DNA from: Gnetum montanum
Taxonomy: Eukaryota > Streptophyta > Gnetopsida > Gnetales > Gnetaceae
Length of the DNA stretch: 64,000 nt
Direction of reading: 5' to 3'
Assembly: GCA_015680685.1 (NCBI GenBank)
Contig: MNCI01010074.1
Coordinates: forward strand, 46,305 to 110,304
Under the pieces are notes generated by a model. That model was given only the letters and a program-made list of their open reading frames with translations, searched no databases and was not told the origin of the DNA. Positions 1-11,724 of the stretch are shown here, one piece after another; the stretch's first letter is position 1, and the number at the start of each line of letters is the position of its first letter. The position numbers and the translations under genes are program-made.

Positions 1-1000
1 GATAAAATTTATCATATTACATATGATTAATCACAATTTTTAATGTTGTTTACCATATGTGATCTAAAAGCTCTTAGTACATAATTTTGCATAATTAAAG
101 ATGCTATGGCTACTCTCTAATTATAAAAAATTTTATAGATTACTTGTTATAATTCATATACAGAAAATGATGCATACATATACAAAAATATCCATAAAAT
201 TGATAAATTGCCAAATTCAACATGGTATAAACATAATTCATTCAATTATTTTAGCGCAAGGTGCCTAGATGGTGGCCAAAGCACCAAAAAAAAAAACCCT
301 ATAGAATGACACTAATTCATTGGCTGACATGAAAAAACATTAGAAATCATAATAACAATGATGAATGTTGGATATGCAAGCCGGAATGAAAAAAGCACAT
401 AATTCACAAAACCTAGCTATGTGTAGACTGTCATACAAAGAAAATTGCAGATAGCACAACCAAACCAGCTCTCCAAAACAACAAAAGAAAATATTCTCAT
501 TGCCATAGTAGTAATGGTTTGTATTTTCTAGTTCTATGGTGCACAAAAATGCAACAAAATGTGATAGTGAAATCTCTTTCACCAAGTAGAAACCAGAAGT
601 GAGTGATCTTCCTCAAACTACAAAGCCCAAAAATATTAAAAAAACATTGTTTTAAGATTGCACCATCATAAAAAACTGCATCAAGACTAAGATCTAATTG
701 CACCAAATGTAAGAAAATAATTGCATAGTAGAAAACCAGAAGGCACAAGTAATCAAAGTACAGAATGCGAAAGCAAATGGCACAAGAAATTCACATGCAG
801 AAATAACTAGAAATGCACGATTCTTGAGCAAATGGAATTAACTTTAAACCATTGATGCCTCAGATTAAATTTGGCATTTTGATTTTTCTTTCACATAGTC
901 ACTTTGCAACAATGGTGTATGCAATTTTCAAGCATCTGTGAAAGGGATTAGACTACAATCCTGTTGTGATGCATTATCGGATATGAAAACCACCTTGATT

Positions 1001-1140
1001 CGTTAACCAATTCATAAAAACGCGTTAGTGGGTATGGTGGCCACTTTCATCCATTAACTAATTTATAAAAAAGCGTTAGTGGGCATGGTGGCCACTTTCA
1101 TACATTAACTAATGTATAAAGCACATTAGTGGGTAAGGCA
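1001..1140. repeat. Tandem repeat, 50-bp unit, about 2.8 copies
   Basis: Copies begin at 1001, 1051 and 1102. Each opens with a TTAAC core followed by an A-rich stretch, then GCGTTAGTGGG and GTGGCCACTTTCAT. The third copy is truncated near 1140. The units differ by a few substitutions, so this is an old local duplication and not an assembly echo. Confidence 0.85.
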
Positions 1141-2432
1141 TACTACAAAATATATATCCTAGGGTTAAGAAATTCTTAAATTCAAGCTTGCTTGTTATTG
1201 TAAATGCTTACCACCATACTACTTCTTTGATTAAAATTGAAATAGTTTTTCATTTTATTTAAACATATATTTCCGTGGTCCTTCCTTGAACACCATCATG
1301 GAGGGATAGAATTTGAAGTGCTCAATGTCTGTTAAAAGGCATTTTGACTATAAAACAAATTCAAAATAAAAAATGCCTTTCCAATCAAATGTTTTTTTTA
1401 AAATCCTAAATTAACATAACATCCTATTATATTAGTAATTTTATGTGTTAAATATATATATTTATTTTTTGGTATGCCCGTCAATTTCCATATTCATGGT
1501 CCCAAGAAAATGCATGCTGTAAATGGAGACAGCTCAGAGGGCACCTACCCTAGATCATTTAGAATGATGTTTATGCAAGTACCATCGTTGCTTGGAAGCG
1601 GACAAAAAATGATGACTTAGCTTGCGGGTGCAAATGGTTCGATTCAATGTCTCAAACTCAAATACCTTGGAAAGAAGAAAAACACTTGTTGCTATTGTTA
1701 CGGCTAAAATGAAGAAGCCGGTACTGAAGCGTGAGAATCACGCAGTGGAGTAGCATGAATCTAGAAGAAGGACGCTTGGCAAATTCCGGTTAAATGACAT
1801 TAAATTCCTTGGAGCTCAAGTCACGCAGTCGGCTTGTCATGCGCGCACGGAAGATAAAAAACAAGGGTTGGCAGAATCCACTTTTACCTTCCTTGGCGAT
1901 CAAATCACGCTACGCGGCTGGTCTGCTGCAAAGTAGAGTGCGATCCTGCTGCGTCTACTGGACCTGCCCGGGAAACAAGAAAAAAAGAGGTCCACCGCCA
2001 ACGGAATCTGGTCATTTGTCAGGTTTTATCAAAGCTGCGCAAAGTTATAAACGTTTTTGTTCAGCGGCCAGCAGAAGTGGACCCTCGCCAAAATATTGTC
2101 TGCACGGAAGATCAGGTAAGTTGGTGGGTGGTGGTAGTGGGTATCCCAAATGCTACCTCTTTTTATGCAAAAGCAAAAGGAAGGCCCAGGCCACTATAAA
2201 TTGCTATACCTCGTCGGTCATTGACGCTCATGAAATAGATTAAGAATGCAAAAATATAGTACAAAGAAACAGATGTGTTATTTAATGATTTTGATCTGCT
2301 TTTGCTCTACACCCACGAGCTGCATCTGAGTAAGGTTTATCTTTTCCAGAAGCTTCCAGATAGATGAGTGAAAGGAGGCGCAATGCTCACCTTTCGTTGG
2401 GATCGTGGGACGGTGGAGTTTTCTTTTCAAAT

Positions 2433-2492
2433 GATTGCACAGCGGAATGCTTATTTCGTTGAGATTGCACAGCTGAATGCTTATTTCGTTGA
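2433..2492. repeat. Two-copy 30-bp tandem repeat
   Basis: Positions 2433-2462 and 2463-2492 are near-identical 30-bp units sharing GAATGCTTATTTCGTTGAG and differing at one base. The unit is a multiple of three and reads as a repeated decapeptide on the minus strand, but the surrounding frame is not recognisable as a protein, so the coding reading may be coincidental. Confidence 0.8.
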
Positions 2493-3490
2493 GATTCGGC
2501 AAAGGTCTGTGGATAAATGAAAAGGTTGGTCTTTTTTCAAATAGCTGCACGCAGGCTCAAGGTGATTGTTCTCTTTTTTAATGACTGCACCCATGCTCAA
2601 ACCCGTTTGAGAACAAGCACCTTAGAAGGATCAAAGAAGTATAATGAGATGAGGGCATGACATTGGCAGAAATAAGGATTAGAATGTGCCACCATGAACT
2701 TGGTGGCTGAATTATTTCTTGTGATGGATAGATGGTGATTCAGATCAGATGTTCTCGCAAGCGGCCACATTCAGATTTAGTGAGGAAGCAGTCGGTCGGC
2801 ATGCATGGAGGACTGAGTCATGAGAATTCTCAGCCCAAGAACATGGTCAGTCACGCCCATGTCTATCCTCATTCCTCAGGAGGAGTGACCCTGCAACAAA
2901 CTGGTCATCTGAGCTATGTCCTCGGATATCCAGCTCCCTCGCTAAATCTGGATCTGGCTGCTTCCGAGACCATGTGTTGGCAGCGATCCCTGTCAGTGGG
3001 GTATCATTATTCGTGCACGTGCATTTGTAGGGATTCATGGAGATAAAGCTCATTAGCACAAGCAACTCAAAGGGCCGCTTCTGGTTGCACGAAAATATTT
3101 CGCAGACAGGTGAGCAAGAAGAGTTTGAAACCTATAACTGAATCTCGATGCAAATTTTTTTCGTTATTTTTAATGGTCTGCTTAAAGGAAGGAGCTACCA
3201 GCTTCCCTGACAAGACAAATGAGTTCGCTGCTTATGCCAATGATTTTACCATTTAAGCCATCTATCGTTAATAGTGTCTTCGTGAAAAGCCATGACAGTG
3301 ATGGCACCATTAAAATCCTATAAAAATATACTGTATCACTGAATTTATTGATTGTAAACACTTCTGCTTAAATTTGTTTGTACTTGTAATTTTGGCAAAG
3401 TAACCCCCTATCGGCAACCACTTCCTTTGGGTTTTTCTTTTTGTTTTAAGTTTAAATACTCTTCAATTTGATTTTTTTTATTCCCTTTGG

Positions 3491-3622
3491 TTTCTTACTA
3501 AAGGGTTTCTTGGTATAGATATTAGCTTTTATTTAAATTTGTTTCTTAGTTTTGACTGTTGTATTTATTTTCCTTGAGAGAAATAGTATTCTCTTTTTTA
3601 CAAGAAACCTTTTAGTAAGAAA
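3491..3622. repeat. Inverted repeat, 23-bp arms
   Basis: The arm 3491-3513 (TTTCTTACTAAAGGG and onward) is matched in reverse complement by 3600-3622 with about two mismatches and an 86-bp AT-rich spacer. RNA from here could fold into a hairpin, or this may be a small fold-back transposon. No flanking duplication is clear. Confidence 0.6.
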
Positions 3623-3714
3623 TGAAAAACAATGAAGGCTCTTTTGAACAAGGGTAAGACTTGATTTTTCCTATCTTAGAGGGAAGGTTTTTCAAGAGGA
3701 ATTGTAATGATGGA

Positions 3715-4561
3715 TGATGAGCAGCAAGTACCCCTATGCCCAACCATATGAATCACAAGCGTTCATGCACGATTCGATCAAATTCTGTGGATGGGACTAA
3801 ATGTGGCATCTAGATTCTTAAGCATTGATTGCAGGACGATGTCTTCTCACTTGGACTAGTGGTAGCTTTGTCATGTATGGTTTAGTCCAAAGCGAGGTAT
3901 ATGATAATTGATGTTGTTAGGCCCTAATTACTCCTAGTGATAAACATAATTGAGAATGAAATTTAATCCTAAATTTAAGTAATGATGGTAATGTAAATCT
4001 ACTCTAGCCTAGAGCGATGAGCATATGGTCTTGGCTTACCATACATGTCTTAGGCATATATAATCGTTACTAGGTTACCAAGTGTTATGCTATTGGGTGA
4101 ACCAAGCAATAACACTATTGGGATTACCAAACAATTACAGTTAAATGCTCGAAACCAGTTGTACTCATTTTGCTTTACTAATGAATNATTAAATGCTCGA
4201 AACCAGTTGTACTCATTTTGCTTTACTAATGAATAAGTAAAGTACTTGGAAATGTAAATGATTAAACTAAGAAAATAGTAAAAACTATGCTAAGTAAAAC
4301 AGTAAAACTATGAACTATGCCCAAGTACACTTCACTAGAAAAAAAATTTGTACAACTACTCAACATAGCACTGCAGGCATTTACTCTATTGCTAAAACTA
4401 TGAAACGAAACTACAAGAATCTACCTAAGGATGGAATAAAAGTTCTCTAAATTGTGCACCCAAGTGTTGTATTTATAGGCAAGCACGCATCTTGCAATAT
4501 TGGATATTCAACGTCATATCATGGGCTTTGATATTGTAGCCTTAAAAACCATGATTTATCA
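3715..4561 (-). mobile_element. 3' LTR of element A1
   Basis: On the plus strand the LTR starts TGATGAGCAGC and ends GATTTATCA, so in sense orientation it has TG...CA ends. It is followed by the reversed polypurine tract. The sense TATAAATA is at 4470-4477, preceded in U3 by repeats of the word ATATC. Length is 847 bp, of which about 47 bp is a probable assembly duplication around a single N. It matches LTR A2 (37057-37948) in reverse complement. Confidence 0.88.
4141..4234. other. Assembly seam: duplicated 46 bp around a single N
   Basis: The 46 bp at 4141-4186 are repeated exactly at 4189-4234, with the single N at 4187. The other LTR A copies have this block once. This is the signature of two contig ends that overlap but were joined with one N. 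Confidence 0.9.
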
Positions 4562-4577
4562 TACCCCCATGATTGAT
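4562..4577 (-). promoter_or_regulatory. Polypurine tract of A1
   Basis: In sense orientation the tract is CATGGGGGTA, lying directly upstream of the LTR terminal TG. It would prime plus-strand DNA synthesis during reverse transcription. The same sequence precedes the 3' LTR of A2, and close variants precede those of H, N1, N2, M and L. Confidence 0.85.
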
Positions 4578-4733
4578 TGAAAACTCGTCATTGAGTTAAA
4601 ACAAAATGAGGATAGAGTTCCTTACAAAATTGGGAGCTAGATTTGCATGACTCACAAATGTCATAGTGGTGTTTACAAAAACGACTAGTTACATGACAAA
4701 ACAAAAACTAAATTTGAAGTGGCTTGATGTAGT

Positions 4734-5038
4734 TCATATTTTAGGTAGTGGTGGCTCTTCCATCAACTTTTTCCTTTTGTCATCCAGCTTCTGGAAAGTT
4801 TCTTCTTTTCTATCCTTGTCTTCTTTTTCCATATGTCCTCTCTACTAAGTATGGCATAGAAACTCCTTTGATTTTAATTGTTGCATTGGCCTCTTTATTT
4901 TGCTAGAATTTGTACGTTTCTCCTAAGTTCCATTCTCCACTATTGGTTACTATGGGCCATAATGCAAATGCTTGGAGTTGCATATTTACAGCTTCTGTGT
5001 TGTGAAGGTCCTTCTTCTGGTGGTCTCTTTAGGGCCAT
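4734..5038 (-). pseudogene. ORF3 remnant of A1, directly after the intron-like module
   Basis: A short reading frame opens with an ATG at 5038-5036 that abuts the acceptor end of the 62-nt intron-like module. It starts MALKRP and has the motif GPSQ; with frameshifts it continues into segments containing SGEWNL and KIKGVSMPY, and ends near MEEPPLP. A2 retains the same three segments with mainly codon-compatible differences, and element L has the N-terminal M-P-K-R-R/GGPSQ and C-terminal MEEPPL motifs. Lysine-rich and acidic, with no membrane segment visible, it is not an obvious envelope protein. I do not recognise the family. Its position after pol and before the polypurine tract is where plant Athila-group elements carry an env-like gene. 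Confidence 0.5.
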
Positions 5039-5100
5039 TTGCAATCAACAAGGGTATGAAAGTATTAGCATGTTCACACAAGTTGTTAATAGCTCTTTAC
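5039..5100 (-). other. Intron-like module, 62 nt, A1 copy
   Basis: In sense orientation a GTAAAGAGC donor-like start follows AAATAAG. A branch-like TGCTAATAC box lies about 30 nt before the end, followed by a T-rich stretch. The acceptor reads GCAA where other copies have GTAG or GCAG, so this copy has lost its AG, probably by a G-to-A change. Length and box positions match A2, L, N1, N2, K and H. Confidence 0.6.
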
Positions 5101-6855
5101 CTTATTTGTACCCTTGGTTAGATCAAGTTCTTATCATCTTATAATTGCAAAGTTTGAAAAATTTGAAAAAAACCCCCCTTAGGTGTTATATTATATAGTA
5201 ATTTATGACCTTCCTATTTTTTTCTTACTTATTATGGCCTAAAATAGTTGGTATGGTCTATTAGGAGTATGCTCGAAACCTTTCTAGCCTTAGTTCAATT
5301 GATTACTTTAAGATTTTTACATCTTTGTGTACTTACCATTTATAGTATCTTCTAGCATTAAAAATTTTGGCTCAAATTTTCAATTTTGGCTTATATTGTG
5401 CAATGCACCCTCCACAACTAAGTTGAGCACTCCAGGATCAACAAGATTTATAAATTTTGGAAATCGAAGCTACGAGGACAAAGTTATGGCCTTTGGAAGC
5501 TAGTGTGTAAGAGTTTTGAAAAGAAAAGAAAACTACAAAAACTCTCTTGTTGCAAAATGAGGAAGTGAAAAATTTCACTAACTCCCATGCATATATATAC
5601 TATTTTTTATGTGTGACATCGTAGATCATACATCATGGATGTGACATCATAGGTGCTTATGACATGATAGCTATGACATCACCATTTAAAAATTTCAAAT
5701 TTTTTAGGGAAGAAAAATGAATCAATTGGAATATTTGGAAGATGTAAAGCTTATCTAGAGGATCATGGCCATTAATGATGCACAATTTTCAAAAATTTTA
5801 TGTTCAAAGTTTATGAAGAAGGAATCTCAGGCAGTGAAAGTTTATGGTGTGGATAAGAAATGGATAATGAATTTCTAATGCATGGACATATTATTAGATG
5901 ATATAGGAAGCTTATTAGATGTTTTGGAAGGCACAAGATGATGTGGAATTGTTTAGCAAGTATGAAATACAAAAGTTATACTAGCGGATCCTCCCCAAAG
6001 CAAGCTCCAACCCTTAGTGGCCTTGTATAACCACGCGTAAAAGTGTCCTTAGGCACTTAAGGAGTTGAATGTAAGACATAACAATGTAGCAAAACACACA
6101 TGTTAGTATCACCAAATTGGGAAAAGAACACTATGTTATACAAAACCACAAGTTATGAATATTTAAACAGTGAGATGAGATGGACTTGGAAGGGATTACA
6201 GAAATTAAGACATGAGGTATCTTACCATAGGCATAATGAATTCTTGTGTTTTATTAGTGGTTAAAGTAATCATTAGCCTTTCTGTCCAATATTCAAACCA
6301 AGTCCAGACCACATTCCAATGACATCACATTATTTCATCACTTGGAATTACAACTGTAAGACTATCAATGTTGCAAGGAGTATTGTCACTTAGTGTATTG
6401 TCCAAGAGAGGAGTTTATTTATGGCACTTTATTTTTATTTTTATTTTCGAGAAGCCACCTACCTTCAGGCATGGGTAACATGTCTTTCTAGTGGGAACCC
6501 TAGAAATGTATTTTATGCTCTTTTATTTATATCTGTGTTAACCTTTTACAATAGCACTTAGTTTACACTTCCATTTTTCATTAGATCTACAATGATATAA
6601 TACAACCTCAACAACATGATTGAACAAATAGAAGAAATCTAGAAGAATTCACAAATCCCCGTAACGTCACATCCTTTTCATATCCACTTGGCTCTTCACT
6701 TTTATTTCCAATCACAAGTTTATTCTTAGTTTTATGATGGGAAAGTATGATGGAAAAGAATATCATTATGGCCATGGTAAGAACCTCTTATTAATGAATG
6801 GGTGGTGGATGGATGTTTTGGTCTCACTATACAAATAATTAGTCCCTTATGACTT

Positions 6856-7171
6856 ACTATTAATGCATAAATTTGGGCTGTGAAGGCACACTAATGTACA
6901 ATTCCCTTAAAGTGCTTAGTTTGACAAGGCTATTGCTTATATGACACCTTGCTTAAAGCATGGCTAGCCTAGGAATAGTTTCCAAGTTGAAGAGGAAATG
7001 TAGCTAATATTTAAATAGAACAATGATTTGAATAGAACTTAAATTTGAGCATTATGCAAAACCAGAACATTAAAGATGGAATAATTTAGAAAGATCATAA
7101 TATTAAAAAAAGAAATAATAGGAAGTAGAGAGAAGAGAGAACCTAGTAGATTCATTAATGGCTGCAAGTAG
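6856..7171. other. Unassigned DNA between A1 and H
   Basis: About 310 bp of AT-rich DNA that separates the end of A1 homology from the 5' LTR of H. With 31369-31533 and 32488-33665 it forms a roughly 1.65-kb segment lying inside A1. I find no terminal inverted repeats and no convincing target duplication at its ends (6855/6856 and 33665/33666), so its origin is open. The last five bases, 7167-7171, are the H target duplication. Confidence 0.6.
7167..7171. repeat. Target site duplication of element H (AGTAG)
   Basis: AGTAG at 7167-7171 is repeated at 31364-31368, immediately outside the two LTRs of H. A five-base duplication is the normal size for Ty3/gypsy integrase. The match across 24 kb shows that everything between is one insertion plus later nested insertions. 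Confidence 0.92.
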
Positions 7172-8023
7172 TGATGAATCACATTTCATTTGCTTTGGCA
7201 TTGGATACCTGATGTCAGAGCCTTGACATGGGGTATTCGATGTCAAAGCCCAAACACGATGTCTAATATTAGGTGTTGCAGGATATACGCCAGCCTATAA
7301 ATATAGTGCTTGGGCTCATGATTTCTATATAGTTTTTCATTAGTTTTTGTCATAGTGAGCAAAGCTCTTGCAGTTTTTTTCTCCAGAGTTAGAATATTTT
7401 CTGAGTGCCTGCAACAGGAGTTTAAAGTGTGTATGGATCTTGTTCGAACACTGATGTACCTGAGAGCAGCAGTGTGAGGGGAATAAAAATGAATTCTTTT
7501 GATAATCCTTGCAACACTGAGAATAGATTAATGTTTCCTTTAATGCACTTTAATTTAATGCATTTAAATTAAGTAATTAATTTCCAATTGTTAATGAACA
7601 CAAGCACGACCACTTCGAGCATAAATATAGTGCTTGGTAACCCAACAACGCTTAACATTTAGTAGCCTAGCAGCATTATATGTGTTTAGAATGTGTCCAA
7701 GAAAGTGGGATGAGTACTTCTATTAGGCTAGTTAGGTAGTAAATGAATTAGACCTTTAATTACTCTACCTTTCATTCTTGTTGTAGGTGATCAAACTCAT
7801 AAAACATAAAATAAGAAAAATCATGTACCTCAATTACACTTAAACCATATCCTTGAGCTTCACAAGTGTAGTTAGGAAGACAATAAATGTTCTTAATAGC
7901 CATTTCACTTCCTAGAAGAACTAGTGCACTAGAGAACTATAGCTCCATGGAATATGACTGGATTGCGTGTGAACACCTTAGTGATTCATATGGTTGGACG
8001 TAGGAGTACCTCGCTGCTAATCA
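7172..8023 (+). mobile_element. 5' LTR of H
   Basis: Begins TGATGAATCAC and ends CTAATCA, directly followed by the primer-binding site. Length is 852 bp. The TATA box TATAAATA lies at 7296-7303. Upstream, U3 carries several GATGTC words with GAGCC/AAGCCC spacers (7211-7285). The pair with the 3' LTR (30555-31363) is clearly diverged in length and sequence, more than the pairs of N1 and N2, in keeping with H being older. Confidence 0.9.
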
Positions 8024-8043
8024 TTAGCACTGTTGTTGGGGAC
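8024..8043 (+). promoter_or_regulatory. Primer-binding site of H (tRNA-Asp type)
   Basis: The 20 bases after the LTR read TTAGCACTGTTGTTGGGGAC, a decayed form of TTGGCGCCGTTG followed by a G-rich end, complementary to the 3' end of plant tRNA-Asp. The N1 and N2 copies (22216-22235 and 29273-29292, minus) are closer to that consensus. Confidence 0.8.
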
Positions 8044-8184
8044 CTTTTGGTTGTTTCATGTGCTATCTAGGATTTAGTGAAAATCATTCAAAATCATTGG
8101 AATGAACCTGAGAGTCATATCATATTTTACAATTACTACAACAAAATATAAAAGCATCCTACATTTTTTATCATCTAATTAAAA

Positions 8185-10690
8185 ATGTCTTCTTCTCACA
8201 AGAGTGCTTCTCCACCCAAGTTTGATGGAGCTCATCAGTTGGCACCTTAGCAATATCAAATCATATATGTTCATCTTGATGAGTATGTACCAAACTTCAC
8301 CTTCACCCTACATCAGGATGAATAGCTGCAGTCGTGTGACATGGAGGGTAACATTGTGTTGCTCCCCAATCAATCCATTCTTGTAATGCTTCAAAAAATG
8401 CTTATATGATGGGATCTCTAGGAACATCATGTTGAGTATGTTATGCAAGATACCAATGCTAGGGATTATCATCCCACAAAGGCACAACATCTCTCGGATT
8501 GCCAGTTAGAGCAATGTCATGAATTTGCAAAGGGAAAAGGATTTAATGGTTCCCCATTTCTGCTGTACCAACAAGATGGTGGGGAATCCTTCTTTGGAGG
8601 TTTTCCATTTAGTGAAATTCCTCTCTATGAATTTGGTGACAGAGGTTAAAACCAGAACTTGTAGTCCACAATTCACAATCCTGGTTCTAGTAAGAATGGA
8701 TCCAATGACAAAGAAGGATTCAAAGAGGCAAGTTAAGGTAAGGATGTAGACAAGAAGCAAGATCATGATCACGATTGTGATTGCTAAAGAGGTGGTAGTA
8801 GGCATCATGATGATGTAGTCCTCCTTCCTCTTCTCCTTCGTCATCATCATTATCTTTTTTTTGGCTTTGATTGCAACCATAGAGGACGTGACCATGATGG
8901 AGGTGGCCAAAATGACTGATGGAACCCAAATGATTGAAATGACCATTGGGAAAGGCAAGAATAAGGGTGTGGACATTCAAGAGAGGCACATCACCATGGA
9001 CAAAGGGGTAGTAGAGGGCATCATAGGCACCATGATCAAGGCTTCGATGAGCCTTTTCTTGCTACCGAAAGGATGCTAAACATTGCAGAGGCAGTATGAA
9101 TTTCAACAAGGCACTTGAAGGATAGTCAGATCAAAAGGCTAGACATGAACAATATATCTCAGTTCAAAGAGGGGTATAACTTTGATTCGTAGAACCATCT
9201 CCAAGCTTTTCAAGATGCATGTGCCTTGTAGAACATAGAGAATGAGTGGCAAAGACTTAAGTTGTTTCCAAGGACACTCATCAAAGAAGTAGAAAACTAG
9301 TACTAGCCCTCAGAATCAGAATCTATCAAACGATGGAGTACCATGATTGAACTGTTCAATGACAAATGACAAATATCAAACGTACTCTAGAGTGTCCAAC
9401 TTGAGAAGGCATATCCAAGGATGGAAATAAGGAACACATGAATCCTTGGATGCTGCCATTAGCCAATACTACTCCTTAACGCACAGATGTCCTAGCCATG
9501 GTTACTCTCAACTAGATCAACTTCTTTGCATTATAGATGGGCTTTGATCAGAAATGAGGAGAACCATTGGCATTTATGCTTAAGGGAGACTATTAAAATT
9601 AAGTGCTTATCAAATACAAAGACTAAGCAAGCAAGTAGCTAAAGAGGAGGGAAAATTAAGAAAAAGAGAAAGTGCAGAAGAATATAACCGCGATCCTTCC
9701 ATTTGTAAGAGGGAGGTTTGATTCTATGATAGTGAGGAAGAATCCACACCTAATGAGGTGGTGAATAAGAAAACCTTGCCACTCCAAAAATTTCAATCTA
9801 AAATTATGGCCAAGGTTGATTAGTTATGGGACTCCATGGATAACAGATTTTAAGTTGCTCTAAAAATTGTTGAAGAGTCCAAAGAATAAGGCAGTGATTA
9901 TGAGCGCAGGAGGCACAAGGAAGTTGAATGTGCCTATCAAAGCGGTAAGGGAAAGATTGTTGCAATAGAAGAAGTTGTAGGAAGCGAATCAGATGATGAT
10001 GGTGGCTGTGACATCTGCCAGTATGTACATCCTAAGGGATGTTACCCCATAGTGTCACATTTATAGGAGTCTGGGATGTATGCTTTCAATCCACAATTAA
10101 TACAAAGGTAAACATCTAGAAGATTATCTTATCCTCAAGGTAATTTTAGGCAGTTCCATCAGCAATAGCAATATTATCCCAGTGGAACTCCATCGCAACC
10201 ATATGAGTAGTATTAATAGTGGTAGCAACCACAGTCATGGGCATTAACACCACTAAGGTAGCATTACCCTTACAAATAGCTTGATCCATATGGGTATTAC
10301 GTTCAATAACCCTTGTCTCCACGTGACTCCTCTAGTCACATTTTTACTTTCCAACCTCACTACTATCCTCTTGATAATTATTGAATGCATTCTCCACATA
10401 CAAGGAGGGATACCACCTCTTACCCTTATCCTCCTCCTGTTCTTGCACATGTTCCTCCTCCAACTGCATAGCTACCGCCTCCTCCACCTATGTAGGGTGA
10501 GCTACTAGCTCAACCACAATAATGCAACGCTACGAGGGCCATTAATCTACAACTAGTTTATCAACCAAGTTGGTCTAAAACTTGATCAAAGAAAAGGCCT
10601 TTCTTCTGATCCTACAGTCTGCCTAAGCCCTCACATACACCTATGGGTGACAACCCTGTTCCTTTATCTTTCTCTATCTCAAATATCTTT
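8185..10690 (+). pseudogene. gag of H (broken)
   Basis: The start ATG at 8185 begins MSSSHKSASPP, the same serine-rich start as the minus-strand gags of N1, N2 and K. A retrotransposon gag domain lies at about 9120-9660, with recognisable motifs KRLDMNNI, HLQAFQDACAL and WSTMIELFND. A zinc-knuckle-like motif CDICQYVHPKGC lies near 10005-10045, followed by a proline/glutamine/tyrosine-rich tail. Many in-frame stops and several frameshifts break it. Gag would form the particle and bind RNA through the knuckle. The region 8700-9060 is a low-complexity Arg/Asp/His/Ser-rich stretch that is open in other frames too, so its exact reading is uncertain. Confidence 0.85.
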
Positions 10691-10759
10691 GAGTCCTCTT
10701 CGAACCAAAGATTGCCTAGGATCCATATTATTATGCTTGTTCATATTATATTTGATTGG

Positions 10760-11245
10760 ATCCATGTAAAAACCTTCCAAAGTAGTTAGCAGATCTTGGA
10801 AGTCCTCTGATTTATTTGTAGATTAATGGGAATTAATTGTGCAAAGCTCTTCTCAACTTAGGTTCTAGTGTCAATTTAATTTCTCATGAGATGTACACTA
10901 CATCGAACCTACCTCCTTTGAAAAAGAGCAATATCATATTAGAATTGGTAGACCAGTCTATCTCTGTTCCATTAGGACTAGTAGAAGACATTGTGACCAC
11001 TATCTATGGGTGGTCTTATCCTGCTGATTTCCTAGTGATCAAAGTGAAGAATTGCAAAGGGGATTTCCCAATCATCATGGAAAGGACATGACTTAGCATC
11101 ATTGATGAAAGAATGGGCATCAAAGATCTTTCCCTAGAAATATGCAAAGAAAATGAATTCGGAAAGTTCGAGAAGAAGGGTGTTCCATGTATCATGTATA
11201 GCGATACAGGGTGTAATTGTGTGCAGAAACTCTAGGTCATGAAAT
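10760..11245 (+). pseudogene. Aspartic protease region of H, active site lost
   Basis: The longest open piece is 10837-11091. The retropepsin motif that reads LLDSGSxVNLIS in the sister elements reads LLNLGSSVNLIS here, so both the catalytic Asp and the following Ser are changed. Downstream are LGLVEDIVTTIYGWSYPADF and GDFPIIMERT, matching N1, N2 and K. A stop follows at 11089-11091. The enzyme would cleave Gag and Pol. Loss of the catalytic Asp agrees with the decay of the rest of H. Confidence 0.85.
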
Positions 11246-11724
11246 AAGAATTTATATTTGCATGTAAGCAGTGTGCACTAGAAGAAAAATTCAAAAGTGT
11301 CTGTATACAGTAGCCACAAAATAGGGGGGCACCCAGTGGTTGATCGTTGATTCTAAGAGTAAGACACTTTACATGGAATCGACTGAAAGCCTGACATGCA
11401 CATATGTCATAGGCATAGATGAACTAGATTAGGTTCATCACCAACTCTATGATGATGAAAATGATAATACTTATTGGGGAGAGTTGGAAATTCTTGAGAA
11501 TTTTAAGCAAGAGCCCCTTGAACTAAAAACACTATTGGCTGGAATGGAATATGTGTTTTAAAAAATGGAAAGTCAATTATAGTTAAGGAACATATTACTT
11601 GAGAATAGAAAAAGATGTTGTTGAAAGTAGTTGAATAATGGTTAGCAACTTTTGCTTGGTCATATCCTGAACTCACAAGGATTGATCCTAGGATATGCTA
11701 GCATTACATCTACATTGATCTGGC

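Larger units (their letters stand above)
1..3714. other. Unassigned left flank
   Basis: AT-rich DNA in which I recognise no gene or element ends. It holds two short tandem repeats (1001-1140 and 2433-2492) and one inverted repeat (3491-3622), listed separately. The stretch 1500-3100 is less AT-rich and has open frames of up to 149 codons on both strands (for example 1794-2243 plus), but none shows a recognisable domain, so I do not call a gene. It ends exactly where the minus-strand LTR of element A1 begins. Confidence 0.6.
3715..6855 (-). mobile_element. Element A1, 3' half (3' LTR plus post-gag internal DNA)
   Basis: This is the 3' part of a minus-strand Ty3/gypsy-type element. In minus orientation it reads: conserved post-gag DNA, the small third frame (ORF3), a polypurine tract and the 3' LTR. 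It is collinear with A2 (plus strand, about 41095-42786 and 50402-50553). A1 carries roughly 400 bp near 5400-5830, with several TGACATCATAG-like words, that A2 lacks. Homology stops at 6855, and the next base of the same element resumes at about 33666, so A1 was split by later insertions. Confidence 0.85.

Noticed and set aside
1001-1140. Possible CRISPR-like array
   Set aside because: Adjacent 50-bp units without unique spacers; plain tandem repeat in eukaryotic DNA.
1794-2243. 149-codon open frame on the plus strand
   Set aside because: Lys/Arg/Ser/Cys-rich composition, no recognisable domain and no neighbour support; length is within chance for this less AT-rich stretch.
2732-3065. Overlapping open frames of 104 (plus) and 72 (minus) codons
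   Set aside because: Both strands are open over the same 300 bp and neither has a known motif, so I cannot choose one; possible gene relic but unsupported.
8506-9079. Several long frames on both strands in H gag
   Set aside because: They are alternative readings of the low-complexity His/Asp/Arg-rich part of gag and not separate genes.
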